Assembly (NCBI GenBank): GCA_964473155.1
Contig: CAYYNT010000020.1
Span: 1-61,872 of the forward strand
Length of the DNA stretch: 61,872 bases
Direction: 5' to 3'
Origin: JAJFUG01 sp964473155
Lineage (GTDB): Bacteria; Gemmatimonadota; Glassbacteria; GWA2-58-10
Positions 53,044 to 61,647 of the stretch are shown here, piece by piece (the first letter of the stretch is position 1; each line of letters starts with the position of its first letter). The position numbers were made by a program, and so were the translations under genes. Below the pieces are notes generated by a model that was given only the letters and a program-made list of their open reading frames with translations, searched no databases and was not told the DNA's origin.

Positions 53044-53493
53044 TCAATGCAGCACGGATAGAAAATCGAGCGTTCCGTAACCCACGATCAGGGCGGCCAG
53101 CAGAAGGACGGCATAAACCAGCGGCCGCTGCCGCCCCGCGGCCAGCGTGAACGGATATACCGGTCGCTGCGGTTTGCGCAGAGCAAAACCCAGTTCGGTA
53201 ATGCCAAGACGCAAGCCGTTAAGAGCGTGGAACACTGCTCCGGCGAAAACCAGCCACTCTCCCCAGGGCAGCAGTCCCCTGTTGACCAGCGACATAACGG
53301 ATTCCCAGTTCTGCTGGTCAAGTTTCTGTGAAGTCACCACCAGGTGCATCGGCAGGTAGAGGAGCACGCCCAGGCCGGTGATACGCTGCAGGGTATATAG
53401 ATAACGCTCGATTCTGTATTTCCCGCCGTAAGCCCAGCCTCGTATTCCGAGCCGGTTGGGAAATGAGGGTTTCAAGATAGCCGGTTGCTTCAT
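53044..53493 (-). CDS. sdhC: Succinate dehydrogenase cytochrome b subunit (SdhC-like)
   Basis: A 149-residue membrane protein with three segments (about 33-52, 75-97 and 118-143). The N-terminal RYLYTLQRITGLGVLLYLPMHLVV and the second-helix FHALNGLRLGITELG carry histidines that are haem b ligand candidates. It forms the membrane domain with the SdhD-like subunit. The gap of ~110 bases to sdhA shows nothing notable. Confidence 0.85.
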   Translation of the reverse strand: MKQPAILKPSFPNRLGIRGWAYGGKYRIERYLYTLQRITGLGVLLYLPMHLVVTSQKLDQQNWESVMSLVNRGLLPWGEWLVFAGAVFHALNGLRLGITELGFALRKPQRPVYPFTLAAGRQRPLVYAVLLLAALIVGYGTLDFLSVLH

Positions 53494-53604
53494 GTATTTC
53501 CTCTGTGAAGACTGACGGTCTCCAGGAATGTAAACGCGGGATGCTATTCTTCAACCCGGTCCGCGCAGGCCTGGCTTTGTATTATTGAAAGGACACGGCC
53601 GGGT

Positions 53605-55326
53605 TCAGTATTTCCTTTCCACCGGTTTCCAGAGAGAGATATTGACCGGACAATATTCGAGTTTCGGTCCATCCTCGGAAAATGTGGCCAGGGTGTGTTT
53701 CAGCCAGTTCTGGTCATCGCGCTGCCTGAAATCAAGACGGGCGTGTCCGCCGCGGGACTCCTGACGTTCCAGCGCACCGAGGAAAGCGATCTCGGCGATG
53801 TCTATCATGAAACTGAGTTCCAGCGTGTAAATTAGGTCGAGGTTGTAGACCCGGCTCGTGTCGCGCACTTTAATGTTCCGGAAGCGGTCTTTCAGCGACC
53901 GGACCGTTTCCAGTCCCGATTTCAGGCCCTCTCCGGTGCGGAATACGGCCAGGTGCTGGTCACAGGCGTGGCGAAGGGCCTTGCGCAGTTCATAGACCGA
54001 TTCGCTCCCGTCCCGCTTCAGGATGTCATCGAACACCCAGGCCCGGGCTTTTTCCATGGCCTGGCGCGGGTAAGTGGTCTCCCCGGAATACTCATCGGCG
54101 ATATAACGCACCGCGGCGCCGCCGGTGAACTTACCCCACGCAAGGCACTCGGCTGTCGAGTTTGTGCCCAGACGGTTGGCGCCGTGCAGGCTGACACAGG
54201 CGGCCTCACCGGCGGCCCAGATTCCGCGGATAGACGTGGCGCCGTCGATGTCCGTGTGTATTCCGCCCATCGTGTAATGGAACACCGGCCGTATCGGGAC
54301 CGGATCATCCGCCGGATCGACATCCACGAACTTCATGGAGAGTTCGCGGATAAATCCGAGCCGCTCGTTGATCTTGTCCGCCCCGAGGTGTCGCATGTCC
54401 AGGTGGACGTAATCCAGTCCGTCCTGCCCCTCGAAACCCCGCCCCTCGGAAATTTCAGTCATGATCGAGCGGGATACGATATCGCGCGGAGCGAGTTCCA
54501 TCATGCTTCTGGCATAGCGCTCCATGAACCGTTCGCCATTACGGTTGAGCAGGTAGCCGCCCTCGCCCCGGCAACCCTCGGTCATCAGGATTCCCGTGGG
54601 GATCAGGCCGGTGGGATGGTATTGCATGAATTCGAGGTCTTTGATTTTCAGCCCGGCCCGGTAGGCCATGGCAATCCCATCCCCGGTGACCGAATGAGAA
54701 TAGGTGGTGAAGCCCATAATCCGCCCGATGCCGCCGGTGGCGATGATCAGGGCTTTGCCGAGCAGGCAGTGCATCCTTCCGGTGGCCATGTCCATGGCGG
54801 CCAGGCCGCGGAACCGGCCGTCCTCGACGAGCAGAGAGGTGATGTACCATTCATCGTAGCGGGTGACGTTCTGGAAGCGCAGGAGAGTGTCGTAGAGGGT
54901 CTGCATCTCGAAAAAACCTGTCTTGTCCGCGGCATAGGTGGCGCGGGGAAAGCTGTGCCCGCCGAAAGCCCGCTGGTCGATCCGTCCATCCGGACGCCGG
55001 CTCCACGGTATGCCCCAGTGCTCGAGCTGAAGAATCTCCTCCGGCATCTGGCGCACGAACCGCGCGATGACATCCTGATCGCCCAGGAAGTCGCTGCCCT
55101 TGACCGTATCCCAGGCGTGAAGGTCCAGGCTGTCGCCCTCATCCTCGCGCAGGACCGCCGCGGTGCCGCCCTCGGCGGCGACAGAGTGCGAGCGCATAAG
55201 CTGGACCTTGCTCACCAGGGCGATATCCAGTTTGCCCCGGCTCTGTATCGAGGCTTCGAGAGCCGCCCGCAGGCCGGCAAGACCGCTGCCGAGTATAAGG
55301 AGTTCATGGCTGAGTGTTTCAGACAT
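53605..55326 (-). CDS. sdhA: Succinate dehydrogenase flavoprotein subunit
   Basis: A 573-residue FAD subunit oxidising succinate or reducing fumarate. The dinucleotide fold is LLILGSGLAGLRAALEA, and the covalent-FAD His is in RSHSVAAEGG (His47). The active-site regions are EFMQYHPTGLIPTGILMTEGCRGEGGYL, ELAPRDIVSR and FHYTMGGIHTD. ATG 55326 has GGAG upstream; an in-frame start 19 codons earlier lacks support. The direction (oxidation or reduction) cannot be told from sequence alone. Confidence 0.95.
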   Translation of the reverse strand: MSETLSHELLILGSGLAGLRAALEASIQSRGKLDIALVSKVQLMRSHSVAAEGGTAAVLREDEGDSLDLHAWDTVKGSDFLGDQDVIARFVRQMPEEILQLEHWGIPWSRRPDGRIDQRAFGGHSFPRATYAADKTGFFEMQTLYDTLLRFQNVTRYDEWYITSLLVEDGRFRGLAAMDMATGRMHCLLGKALIIATGGIGRIMGFTTYSHSVTGDGIAMAYRAGLKIKDLEFMQYHPTGLIPTGILMTEGCRGEGGYLLNRNGERFMERYARSMMELAPRDIVSRSIMTEISEGRGFEGQDGLDYVHLDMRHLGADKINERLGFIRELSMKFVDVDPADDPVPIRPVFHYTMGGIHTDIDGATSIRGIWAAGEAACVSLHGANRLGTNSTAECLAWGKFTGGAAVRYIADEYSGETTYPRQAMEKARAWVFDDILKRDGSESVYELRKALRHACDQHLAVFRTGEGLKSGLETVRSLKDRFRNIKVRDTSRVYNLDLIYTLELSFMIDIAEIAFLGALERQESRGGHARLDFRQRDDQNWLKHTLATFSEDGPKLEYCPVNISLWKPVERKY

Positions 55327-55493
55327 AAATAAACTCCGGGGGAACTGTTGGCCGCAGCGGATCCGGGGAAACCTGCTTTGCAACCAGACCGGCAGTTAAC
55401 AATATTTGTCATGCATCAAAGACCACACTGGGAGTTTCTCTTCCCAAAGCAACTTGTATGGTTTCGGATGGTGACATAAAGTGGATTTTTTTC

Positions 55494-55523
55494 AGTATAG
55501 GTTTTATTATTTAACCAAGTCAA
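55494..55523 (-). promoter_or_regulatory. Promoter of the sdhACDB operon
   Basis: Minus-strand TTGACT (55518-55523), an 18-base spacer and TATACT (55494-55499), giving a ~160-base leader before sdhA. It lies back-to-back with the infC promoters in the 560-base intergenic region 55327-55888. Confidence 0.65.
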
Positions 55524-55566
55524 GCGGGAAAGCCGTCTCCAGTGACAAATATCGACCTAAAAACTG

Positions 55567-55622
55567 TTGACAAAGGGATTTCAAGACGCTATCTTGACAC
55601 TTGAATTTCCCGTTTGTATTAA
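55567..55622 (+). promoter_or_regulatory. Two interlocked promoters of infC-rpmI-rplT
   Basis: P1 is TTGACA (55567-55572), 17 bases, TATCTT (55590-55595). P2 is TTGACA (55594-55599), 17 bases, TATTAA (55617-55622). The -10 of P1 and the -35 of P2 share two bases, so polymerase can occupy only one at a time. Both have perfect -35 hexamers and ideal spacing. Confidence 0.8.
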
Positions 55623-55755
55623 TATGGCCTGATAAACGCAATGAGAACAATCTGTGTTACAAATCGTTCAAGAATGGATGGCTGCACAGACTACTGAAGC
55701 GCCGGGATTACGTGAATTGATCTGCTGCCGCAAGAAGACCATGAAATAATCGAAT

Positions 55756-55797
55756 GTTTCCCAAGGAAACAAGCGGATTATGGCGTCCGCTTTTTTT
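55756..55797 (+). terminator. Leader attenuator upstream of infC
   Basis: AAGCGGA (55771-55777) pairs with TCCGCTT (55786-55792) and merges into seven Ts (55791-55797), an intrinsic terminator about 90 bases before infC and within its leader. It is preceded directly by another small hairpin, GTTTCC/GGAAAC (55756-55770). Because infC lies downstream, this is best read as transcription attenuation; the sensed signal is unknown. Confidence 0.75.
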
Positions 55798-55888
55798 GTA
55801 TTGCTTTTTGACTGGCTTTTATCGCGATCGTGACAGCGGGAGGAATGATCCGGCTCCTCCAATCCAAACTCAATAGTGCAGGAGGACT

Positions 55889-56446
55889 GTGGCTACCAAA
55901 GATGTTCGAATAAACGATCAGATTCGAATCTCTCCGGTTCGTTTAATCGACAATGACGGCACTCAGATTGGGATTGTGCCGCTGGAGGAAGCCCAGAAAC
56001 TGGCTCGTGAAAAGAACCTTGATCTGGTTGAAATAGCGCCGACCGCCCGTCCTCCAGTCTGCCGGGTTATGGATTATGGCAAGTTCAAGTATCGCGAGAG
56101 CAAGAAAGCCAAGGAAGCAAAAAAACGCCAGCATGTTATCCAGATGAAAGAAATAAAGCTGCGCAGCAAGATTGACGAGCACGATCTCGATTTCAAGCTG
56201 CGGCACGCGCAGAAGTTCCTGGAGAAGCATAATAAAGTCAAACTCACCATGGTATTCCGCGGCAGAGAAGTGGTGCATAAGGAATTGGGCGAGGAAGTGC
56301 TGGAAAGATTTTTCAAAACGGTCGAGGATCTGGCGGTCAAAGAAGGACCGATCAAGATGGAAGGCCGTAACATGATTCTTATCCTGACGCCCAAGAATTT
56401 ACCGGTCGAAAAAATCGTGGTTCAGGATAAACCTACTGAAAGTTAA
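55889..56446 (+). CDS. infC: Translation initiation factor IF-3
   Basis: A 185-residue factor that prevents premature 70S formation and checks start codons. The N domain is RINDQIRISPVRLIDNDGTQIGIVPLEEA, and the linker/C domain shows RVMDYGKFKYRESKKAKEAKKRQ, KEIKLRSKIDEHDLDFKLRHAQKFL and VFRGREVVHKELG. The start is GTG 55889 with AGGAGG only three bases upstream. Non-AUG infC starts are common because IF-3 regulates itself. Confidence 0.96.
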   Translation: MATKDVRINDQIRISPVRLIDNDGTQIGIVPLEEAQKLAREKNLDLVEIAPTARPPVCRVMDYGKFKYRESKKAKEAKKRQHVIQMKEIKLRSKIDEHDLDFKLRHAQKFLEKHNKVKLTMVFRGREVVHKELGEEVLERFFKTVEDLAVKEGPIKMEGRNMILILTPKNLPVEKIVVQDKPTES

Positions 56447-56466
56447 ATAATCGAAGGAGTTGCAGC

Positions 56467-56664
56467 GTGCCTAAACTCAAGACTTTACGCTCCGCGGCCA
56501 AGCGGTTCCGCAGCACGGCCAGCGGGAAGATAAAGCGCAAGAAAGCTTACCACAGCCATATTCTGACCAAGAAGACCCCCAAGCGCAAACGCAATCTGCG
56601 CAAGCAGGATCTGGTGAGCGCGGCTGACACCCGCCGGGTCAGGAGACTGATTCCTTACAAGTGA
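56467..56664 (+). CDS. rpmI: Ribosomal protein bL35
   Basis: A 65-residue, strongly basic 50S protein. It shows the family pattern PKLKTLRSAAKRFRSTASGKIKRKKAYHSHILTKKTPKRKRNLRK with VRRLIPYK at the end. It starts with GTG, preceded by a GGAG-containing site. It lies 20 bases after infC, the classical infC-rpmI-rplT order. Confidence 0.95.
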   Translation: MPKLKTLRSAAKRFRSTASGKIKRKKAYHSHILTKKTPKRKRNLRKQDLVSAADTRRVRRLIPYK

Positions 56665-56760
56665 TTTCAGCCGCCGCCGGACGCGGACCGGACGTTCAGT
56701 GAGGACGGAGGTGTGCGGCGCCGGTAGGCATTGTTTTTAGAAAACCACGAGAGGTGTATT

Positions 56761-57111
56761 ATGCCGCGCGTTAAAACAAATGTCGCCTCGCATGCGAGGA
56801 AGAAAAAGATACTGAACAAGGCCAAGGGTTATTTCGGCGGCCGGAGCAAGCTGCTTAGCGCGGCCAGAGAAACGGTCGACCGCGCTCAGCGCTTCTCGTA
56901 CATCCATCGCAAGCAGAAGAAACGCAATTTCCGGGCGCTGTGGATTCAGCGCATAAATGCCGCGGTCCGCGATTTCGGCTTTTCATACAGCCGTTTCATG
57001 GACGCCCTGAACAAGGCCGGCATCGAGATCAACCGCAAGGTCCTCGCGGATATGGCGGTGAATGATCCCCAGGGATTCGAGGGACTGGTCAAGAAATTGC
57101 AAAGCCGTTGA
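56761..57111 (+). CDS. rplT: Ribosomal protein bL20
   Basis: A 116-residue 50S assembly protein. It shows PRVKTNVASHARKKKILNKAKGYFGGRSKLLSAARETVDRA, RDRR-like basic blocks and NRKVLADMAVNDPQGFEGLVK. ATG 56761 is the family start; an upstream in-frame ATG would add 10 unrelated residues. The ~95-base gap after rpmI could hold an autoregulatory site, but I see no defined structure there. Confidence 0.96.
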   Translation: MPRVKTNVASHARKKKILNKAKGYFGGRSKLLSAARETVDRAQRFSYIHRKQKKRNFRALWIQRINAAVRDFGFSYSRFMDALNKAGIEINRKVLADMAVNDPQGFEGLVKKLQSR

Positions 57112-57141
57112 GACCAGAACTAAATCGAGCTTTCCAGGACA

Positions 57142-57178
57142 GGGCGGACAGTGTACTCACAGTCCGCCCGCCTTTTTT
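57142..57178 (+). terminator. Intrinsic terminator between rplT and pheS
   Basis: A 12-bp stem with one mismatch (57142-57153 with 57158-57169, core GGGCGGAC/GTCCGCCC) and a 4-base loop, followed after three bases by TTTTTT. It ends the rplT transcript. As pheS begins 83 bases later with no strong promoter visible, it may be a partial terminator. Confidence 0.85.
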
Positions 57179-57260
57179 GGACCGGTTTGAAAGCTGAAAG
57201 GGCAGTCTCGAAATCTGCTGTCATGCACAGACCGGGTCATTTCCTTGGAGTGACGACACA

Positions 57261-58289
57261 ATGATAAAGTACATTGAACAACTGGAACTGGCGGAAAAGG
57301 AAGCTCCCGGACGGATAGATCGGGCCGTGGCAATTGAGGAACTGGAGGCGCTGCGCTTGCAGTATCTCGGCCGCAAGGGCGTTGTGACCATGGCCCTTCA
57401 GGGCCTGGGCGGACTGGCTCCCGAGGAGAGGCCGGTCCTGGGCAAACGCGCCAACGAGACAAAGACCACGCTTACCGCGCTCATCGACAGGCGGGCCGCA
57501 GAACTGGAACAGAAACGCCTGGACGAGGCCGTGGCAAAAAGCCGCATCGATGTCACCCTGCCGGGTGCGCGCGGCTGGGACGGTGGATTGCATCCGCTCA
57601 GCCTGACCCTTGACCGTCTGGTGGAGATTTTTTTCTCGCTCGGATTCACGGTGGCGGATGGTCCGGAGGTGGAGGACGAGTTCCACAACTTCGACGCGCT
57701 CAACACCCCTGCCGACCACCCGGCGCGCGACAGCCAGGACACGTTCTACCTGAAAGACGGAAGCCTGCTGCGCTCCCAGACTTCCACTGTCCAGGTGCGC
57801 TACATGCAGGCCAACAAGCCGCCGGTCCGGATTATCGCGCCGGGACGCGTGTTCCGCCGTGACGCGCCGGATGCGAGCCACAGCCCCGTTTTCCACCAGC
57901 TCGAGGGTCTGTACGTGGATGAGGGCGTTGCTTTCGGAGACCTGAAATATACTCTGGGCCAGTTCGCCAGGCAGATGTTCGGCCGGGACGCCGAACTGCG
58001 TTTCCGTCCCTCGTTCTTCCCGTTCACCGAGCCGAGCGCCGAGGTGGATGTCCGTTGCGTGTTCTGCAAGGGCAAGGGCTGCTCGGTCTGCAAGCAGACC
58101 GGCTGGATGGAGATACTGGGCTGCGGCATGGTCGATCCGGCGGTGTTCGAGGCCGTGGGCTACGACCCGGAGCGCTGGACCGGTTTCGCTTTCGGAATGG
58201 GGATCGACCGTATCTGCATGACCATGATGGGGATCAACGACATACGGCTGCTCCTCGAGTCGGAGGCCGGGTTCCTCTCGCAGTTCTGA
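57261..58289 (+). CDS. pheS: Phenylalanyl-tRNA synthetase alpha subunit
   Basis: A 342-residue catalytic subunit of the alpha2-beta2 enzyme. The N-terminal coiled coil (LEALRLQYLGRKGVVTMALQGLG) contacts tRNA. The catalytic motifs are FSLGFTVADGPEVEDEFHNFDALNTPADHPARD, motif 2 GRVFRRDAPDASHSPVFHQLEGLYV and motif 3 FAFGMGIDRICMTMMGI. It lies directly before pheT. Confidence 0.97.
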   Translation: MIKYIEQLELAEKEAPGRIDRAVAIEELEALRLQYLGRKGVVTMALQGLGGLAPEERPVLGKRANETKTTLTALIDRRAAELEQKRLDEAVAKSRIDVTLPGARGWDGGLHPLSLTLDRLVEIFFSLGFTVADGPEVEDEFHNFDALNTPADHPARDSQDTFYLKDGSLLRSQTSTVQVRYMQANKPPVRIIAPGRVFRRDAPDASHSPVFHQLEGLYVDEGVAFGDLKYTLGQFARQMFGRDAELRFRPSFFPFTEPSAEVDVRCVFCKGKGCSVCKQTGWMEILGCGMVDPAVFEAVGYDPERWTGFAFGMGIDRICMTMMGINDIRLLLESEAGFLSQF

Positions 58290-58377
58290 ACAGGATAGAC
58301 AATCCGAAAATAGTGTCTTTTATCGCCATTTAATATTGTCAGACAGAAACGAATAACTCAAACCGGTCCGGTTTACG

Positions 58378-60768
58378 ATGAATATCAGCTACAGATGGCT
58401 TAAATCTCTGATCGATTTCAACCTGCCGCCCAAAGAACTGGCCGAACGTTTCACCATGATAGGTCATGCGGTGGATGAGCTCCGTTTCCTGGGACAGGGG
58501 CTTGAGGGCGTGGTGGTGGGAAAGGCGGTTTCACTGCGGCCGCACCCGGATGCGGACAAGCTGCGGCTGGTCACGGTCGACTACGGCGCGGGTTCCACGC
58601 TGGAAGTTGTCTGCGGAGCGCCCAATGTCCGTCAGGGCGGCCTTTACCCCCTGGCGCTGGTGGGCACGGTCCTGCCCGGCGGTTTTGAGCTGAAGAAAGC
58701 GAAGATACGCGGAGTGGAAAGCCAGGGCATGCTCTGCTCTGAAAAAGAACTCGGCCTGAGCGAGGAGTCCTCGGGCCTGATGGAGCTGGGCGGGGACATA
58801 CATCCCGGCATGGGTCTGCCCGCGGCGCTGGGACTGGATGACTGGCTGCTGGTGCTCGATATAACAGCCAACCGCGGCGACATGTGGAGCCATATCGGCG
58901 CGGCGCGTGAGCTTCAGCCACTGACAGGCAGGAAGATTGTCCGTCCGGAGAGCGTTCCCGCCGAGAGCGGGCCGGATATCAAGGGCATCACTTCGGTCGA
59001 GTTGAGGGACAGGCAGGGCTGCCCGCGCTACATGGCGCGGGTGATCGAGAACGTCACAGTCGGCCCCTCGCCGCGCTGGCTGGTCGAACGCCTTCAGGCC
59101 GTGGGTCAGCGCAGCATCAACAACGTGGTGGATATCACCAATTACATCCTGCTCGAACTGGGACAGCCCCTGCACTCTTTCGACCTGGACCGTCTGGAAG
59201 GCAGGAGGATCGTGGTCCGCAAGGCCGTTGAGGGAGAGCAGATTCTGACTCTTGATGGAGTTCCGAGGACGCTGTCCTCCGGCATGACCGTGATCGCCGA
59301 TGCGGTGAAGCCCGTGGCTTTGGCCGGGGTGATGGGCGACAAGCTGAGCGAGGTGGATGAATCCACCCGCCGGGTGCTGCTTGAATGCGCGTATTTCGAT
59401 CCGGCGAACACCCGGCGCACGAGCCGCGCCCTGGGGCTTTCGACCGAAGCCTCGCGCCGTTTCGAGCGCGGAGTGGATTACTCGGGCATGCCCTTTGCCC
59501 TTGACCGCGCCGCACGCCTGATCGCCGAGGTTTCCGGCGGGACGGTGGCGCGGGGAGTGATAGATGAGTATCCTGTAGCTCTCCAGCCGCCGTCAGTCGA
59601 GTTGCGGGCCTCGCGCGCCGAGGCGCTGTTAGGCCTGGCGTTCCCGGACAACGAGGTGCGACGCTGCCTTGAGGGTATAGATTTCAAGGTGCAATGCTGC
59701 GGTGAGGGGTTGTTCAAGGTGACAGTCCCCGCCTGCCGTCATGATGTCAGCCGCGAGGTGGACCTGATCGAAGAACTGGCGCGGGTCAGCGGCTACGAGC
59801 GAATCCCGGCCCCGCCACGGATGAGCGTCACTCCGGCCGTGGGCGGCCGCCGGGCCTGGCGCGATCTGGTGGCGGTCAAGGAGACCCTGGCCTCGCTCGG
59901 TCTGCGCGAGGTTATGACCACGAGTTTCACCGGAATGGACCTGGTGGAGACCATATACGGCGCGGGCGTCTATGATCCGCCGGCGCTGTCTTTTCCGCTT
60001 TCCAGCGAGGAAGGCGTGCTGCGCCCGGAGCTTCTTGTCACTCTGCTGGGCTGCGTTCGGCGCAACCTGAATCAGCGCAATCAGGACCTCCGCCTTTTCG
60101 AGGTTGGCAAGGTGTTTCCACGCCGCCCGGGCAGCCGGGAACAGGCCGAGGAGCGCCGTCTGGGCCTGGCCGTGCTGGGGTCCAGGCTTCCTGTGCACTG
60201 GAGCGGCAAGGGCCGCGCCTGGGATTTCTTCGACCTCAAGGGTGTGGTCGAATCACTTGCCTTGCGGCTCAGGCTGCCCAGGCCGGTTTTTGTAAACGGG
60301 GCGCACCCGGCCCTCCATCCTGGCATGACTGCCGAGGTCTATCTGGGCCAGAATTCTGCCGGAGTGATCGGAGTGCTGAACCCGGCCCTGGCCGCCCGTC
60401 TCGAACTGCCGTCCGAACTGGTGCTGGCCGAACTCGACCTCGACAAGCTTCTTGCGGAGAGTCAGCCACCTCATTACCGGGCGCGCAGCCCTTATCCGGG
60501 TTCACGCCGCGATCTTTCGATCCTGGTGGACCAGTCATTAGCCTGCGAAGAACTGGTGAACGAGATCAAGCACGGTTCACGCCTTGTGGCCGAGGTTTCC
60601 GTTTTCGACCTTTATCAGGGAAAGCATGTGCCTGAGGGCAAGAAAAGTCTGGCATTTTCTATGCTTTTCCAGAGCGTGGAGCGTACTTTGCGCGATGAGG
60701 AGGTCGATCAGGCTTTCGACCGCATCCTCAGAGGTTTGATAAAAAAATTCGACGTAAAGCTGAGATAA
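58378..60768 (+). CDS. pheT: Phenylalanyl-tRNA synthetase beta subunit
   Basis: A 796-residue editing and tRNA-binding subunit of bacterial length. An N-terminal tRNA-binding OB domain lies about 39-150 (VVVGKAVSLRPHPDADKLRLV). B3/B4 editing regions lie about 200-400 (NVVDITNYILLELGQPLHSFD). B5 and core lie about 400-690, and a C-terminal anticodon-binding FDX-ACB domain about 700-796 (RSPYPGSRRDLSILVDQ ... SLAFSMLFQSVERTL). The 88-base gap from pheS has no notable signal. Confidence 0.97.
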   Translation: MNISYRWLKSLIDFNLPPKELAERFTMIGHAVDELRFLGQGLEGVVVGKAVSLRPHPDADKLRLVTVDYGAGSTLEVVCGAPNVRQGGLYPLALVGTVLPGGFELKKAKIRGVESQGMLCSEKELGLSEESSGLMELGGDIHPGMGLPAALGLDDWLLVLDITANRGDMWSHIGAARELQPLTGRKIVRPESVPAESGPDIKGITSVELRDRQGCPRYMARVIENVTVGPSPRWLVERLQAVGQRSINNVVDITNYILLELGQPLHSFDLDRLEGRRIVVRKAVEGEQILTLDGVPRTLSSGMTVIADAVKPVALAGVMGDKLSEVDESTRRVLLECAYFDPANTRRTSRALGLSTEASRRFERGVDYSGMPFALDRAARLIAEVSGGTVARGVIDEYPVALQPPSVELRASRAEALLGLAFPDNEVRRCLEGIDFKVQCCGEGLFKVTVPACRHDVSREVDLIEELARVSGYERIPAPPRMSVTPAVGGRRAWRDLVAVKETLASLGLREVMTTSFTGMDLVETIYGAGVYDPPALSFPLSSEEGVLRPELLVTLLGCVRRNLNQRNQDLRLFEVGKVFPRRPGSREQAEERRLGLAVLGSRLPVHWSGKGRAWDFFDLKGVVESLALRLRLPRPVFVNGAHPALHPGMTAEVYLGQNSAGVIGVLNPALAARLELPSELVLAELDLDKLLAESQPPHYRARSPYPGSRRDLSILVDQSLACEELVNEIKHGSRLVAEVSVFDLYQGKHVPEGKKSLAFSMLFQSVERTLRDEEVDQAFDRILRGLIKKFDVKLR

Positions 60769-60863
60769 GTGTTATATTGATTGACACGCCGGGAATCTGG
60801 CCTGAAGGTGACTTCAAAGCCTGATTGCGTTGCCGCCGCGTGTATCTGAATCGTGGAGAGCCG

Positions 60864-61109
60864 ATGTCCGACAAGTTTCAGACTCTCGAAGACCGTATCA
60901 GGCGTCTTCTGAAAGCCGTGGATCTGCTGGAGACCGACAATCGGTCTTTCCGTTCCATGATAGGTGGTGACAAGCAGATGTCCCGGCAGGACATAATCGG
61001 TCAGGTCGAAAGCCTGAAACTGGAGAAGGAAAAGCTCGAGCGCAAGCTTGCGCTGGTAGAACAGTCTATCTCCCGCATTCTGGGAGAACTGGACCGTCTT
61101 GAGCTTTGA
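60864..61109 (+). CDS. Small coiled-coil protein, ZapB-like
   Basis: An 81-residue, almost entirely coiled-coil protein (MSDKFQTLEDRIRRLLKAVDLLETDNRSF ... VESLKLEKEKLERKLALVEQSISRILGELDRLEL). Size and heptad pattern match division-accessory proteins of the ZapB kind, and zapA follows. ATG 60864 has GGAGA upstream, while an earlier in-frame start adds 13 odd residues. Sequence alone cannot prove the family. Confidence 0.65.
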   Translation: MSDKFQTLEDRIRRLLKAVDLLETDNRSFRSMIGGDKQMSRQDIIGQVESLKLEKEKLERKLALVEQSISRILGELDRLEL

Positions 61110-61207
61110 TGCATTGCCTGATAATTTCGTTTCTGCCTGCCATGCAGGCTCCGCGGAGAGTTGACTTGCTTGAGCGCTTGACTTAGATTGGAGATTGAGA
61201 GTTGCTT

Positions 61208-61213
61208 TATAAT
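61208..61213 (+). promoter_or_regulatory. Possible -10 element before zapA
   Basis: A perfect TATAAT lies in the 176-base gap before zapA, but no good -35 is found at the right spacing. The remaining gap has no other recognisable feature. Confidence 0.3.
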
Positions 61214-61285
61214 TGAAAGCCGTCTGACGGTTTCTTTAAAATAAAAAGGGTCAATTCCAGTCACGGTAGTCCTGGACAGATCGCT

Positions 61286-61606
61286 ATGGATGAAGATAAG
61301 GTAACGACAACGCGGGTTTCAATATTCGGTGATACATACAACATCAGAACTCAGACAGATCCGGATTACACCCGTAAGGTCGCGGAATATGTGAATCAGA
61401 CCATGCAGGCGATAAAAAAGAGCGCGGGCCTGCATGACGTGCATAAGATAGCGATACTGGCCGCTATGTCCATAACCGATGAACTTTTTCAGACAAAAAG
61501 GGAGAAGGAGATACGGGATGAGGAGCTGGAGCTTAAATGTAATTCATTGATCCAGCTGCTTGATTCCTATCTGGAGAGGAGCCGGGCCCAGGAAGCTCTG
61601 TTCTGA
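61286..61606 (+). CDS. zapA: Cell division protein ZapA
   Basis: A 106-residue protein that bundles FtsZ filaments. The N-terminal TTRVSIFGDTYNIRTQTDPDYTRKVAEYVNQTMQ and the helical KIAILAAMSITDELFQTKREKE are typical. A coiled-coil tail follows. In many bacteria zapA is directly followed by the 6S RNA gene, as seems to be the case here. Confidence 0.92.
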   Translation: MDEDKVTTTRVSIFGDTYNIRTQTDPDYTRKVAEYVNQTMQAIKKSAGLHDVHKIAILAAMSITDELFQTKREKEIRDEELELKCNSLIQLLDSYLERSRAQEALF

Positions 61607-61610
61607 TCCT

Positions 61611-61639
61611 TTGGCACATAAGACGGATGGTGGGAGAAT
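61611..61639 (+). promoter_or_regulatory. Candidate promoter of the 6S-like RNA
   Basis: TTGGCA (61611-61616), a 17-base spacer and GAGAAT (61634-61639). Transcription would start near 61646-61648, exactly where the long paired structure begins. The -10 is weak. Confidence 0.45.
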
Positions 61640-61647
61640 TCTTCTTT

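Noticed and set aside
53953..55332. A 459-codon open frame opposite sdhA
   Set aside because: It mirrors the flavoprotein gene in a GC-rich frame; protein-like motifs belong to sdhA only.
55641..55697. An 18-codon open frame in the infC leader that could be a leader peptide
   Set aside because: There is no ribosome site before it and no run of regulatory codons, so it is not supported as a translated attenuator peptide.
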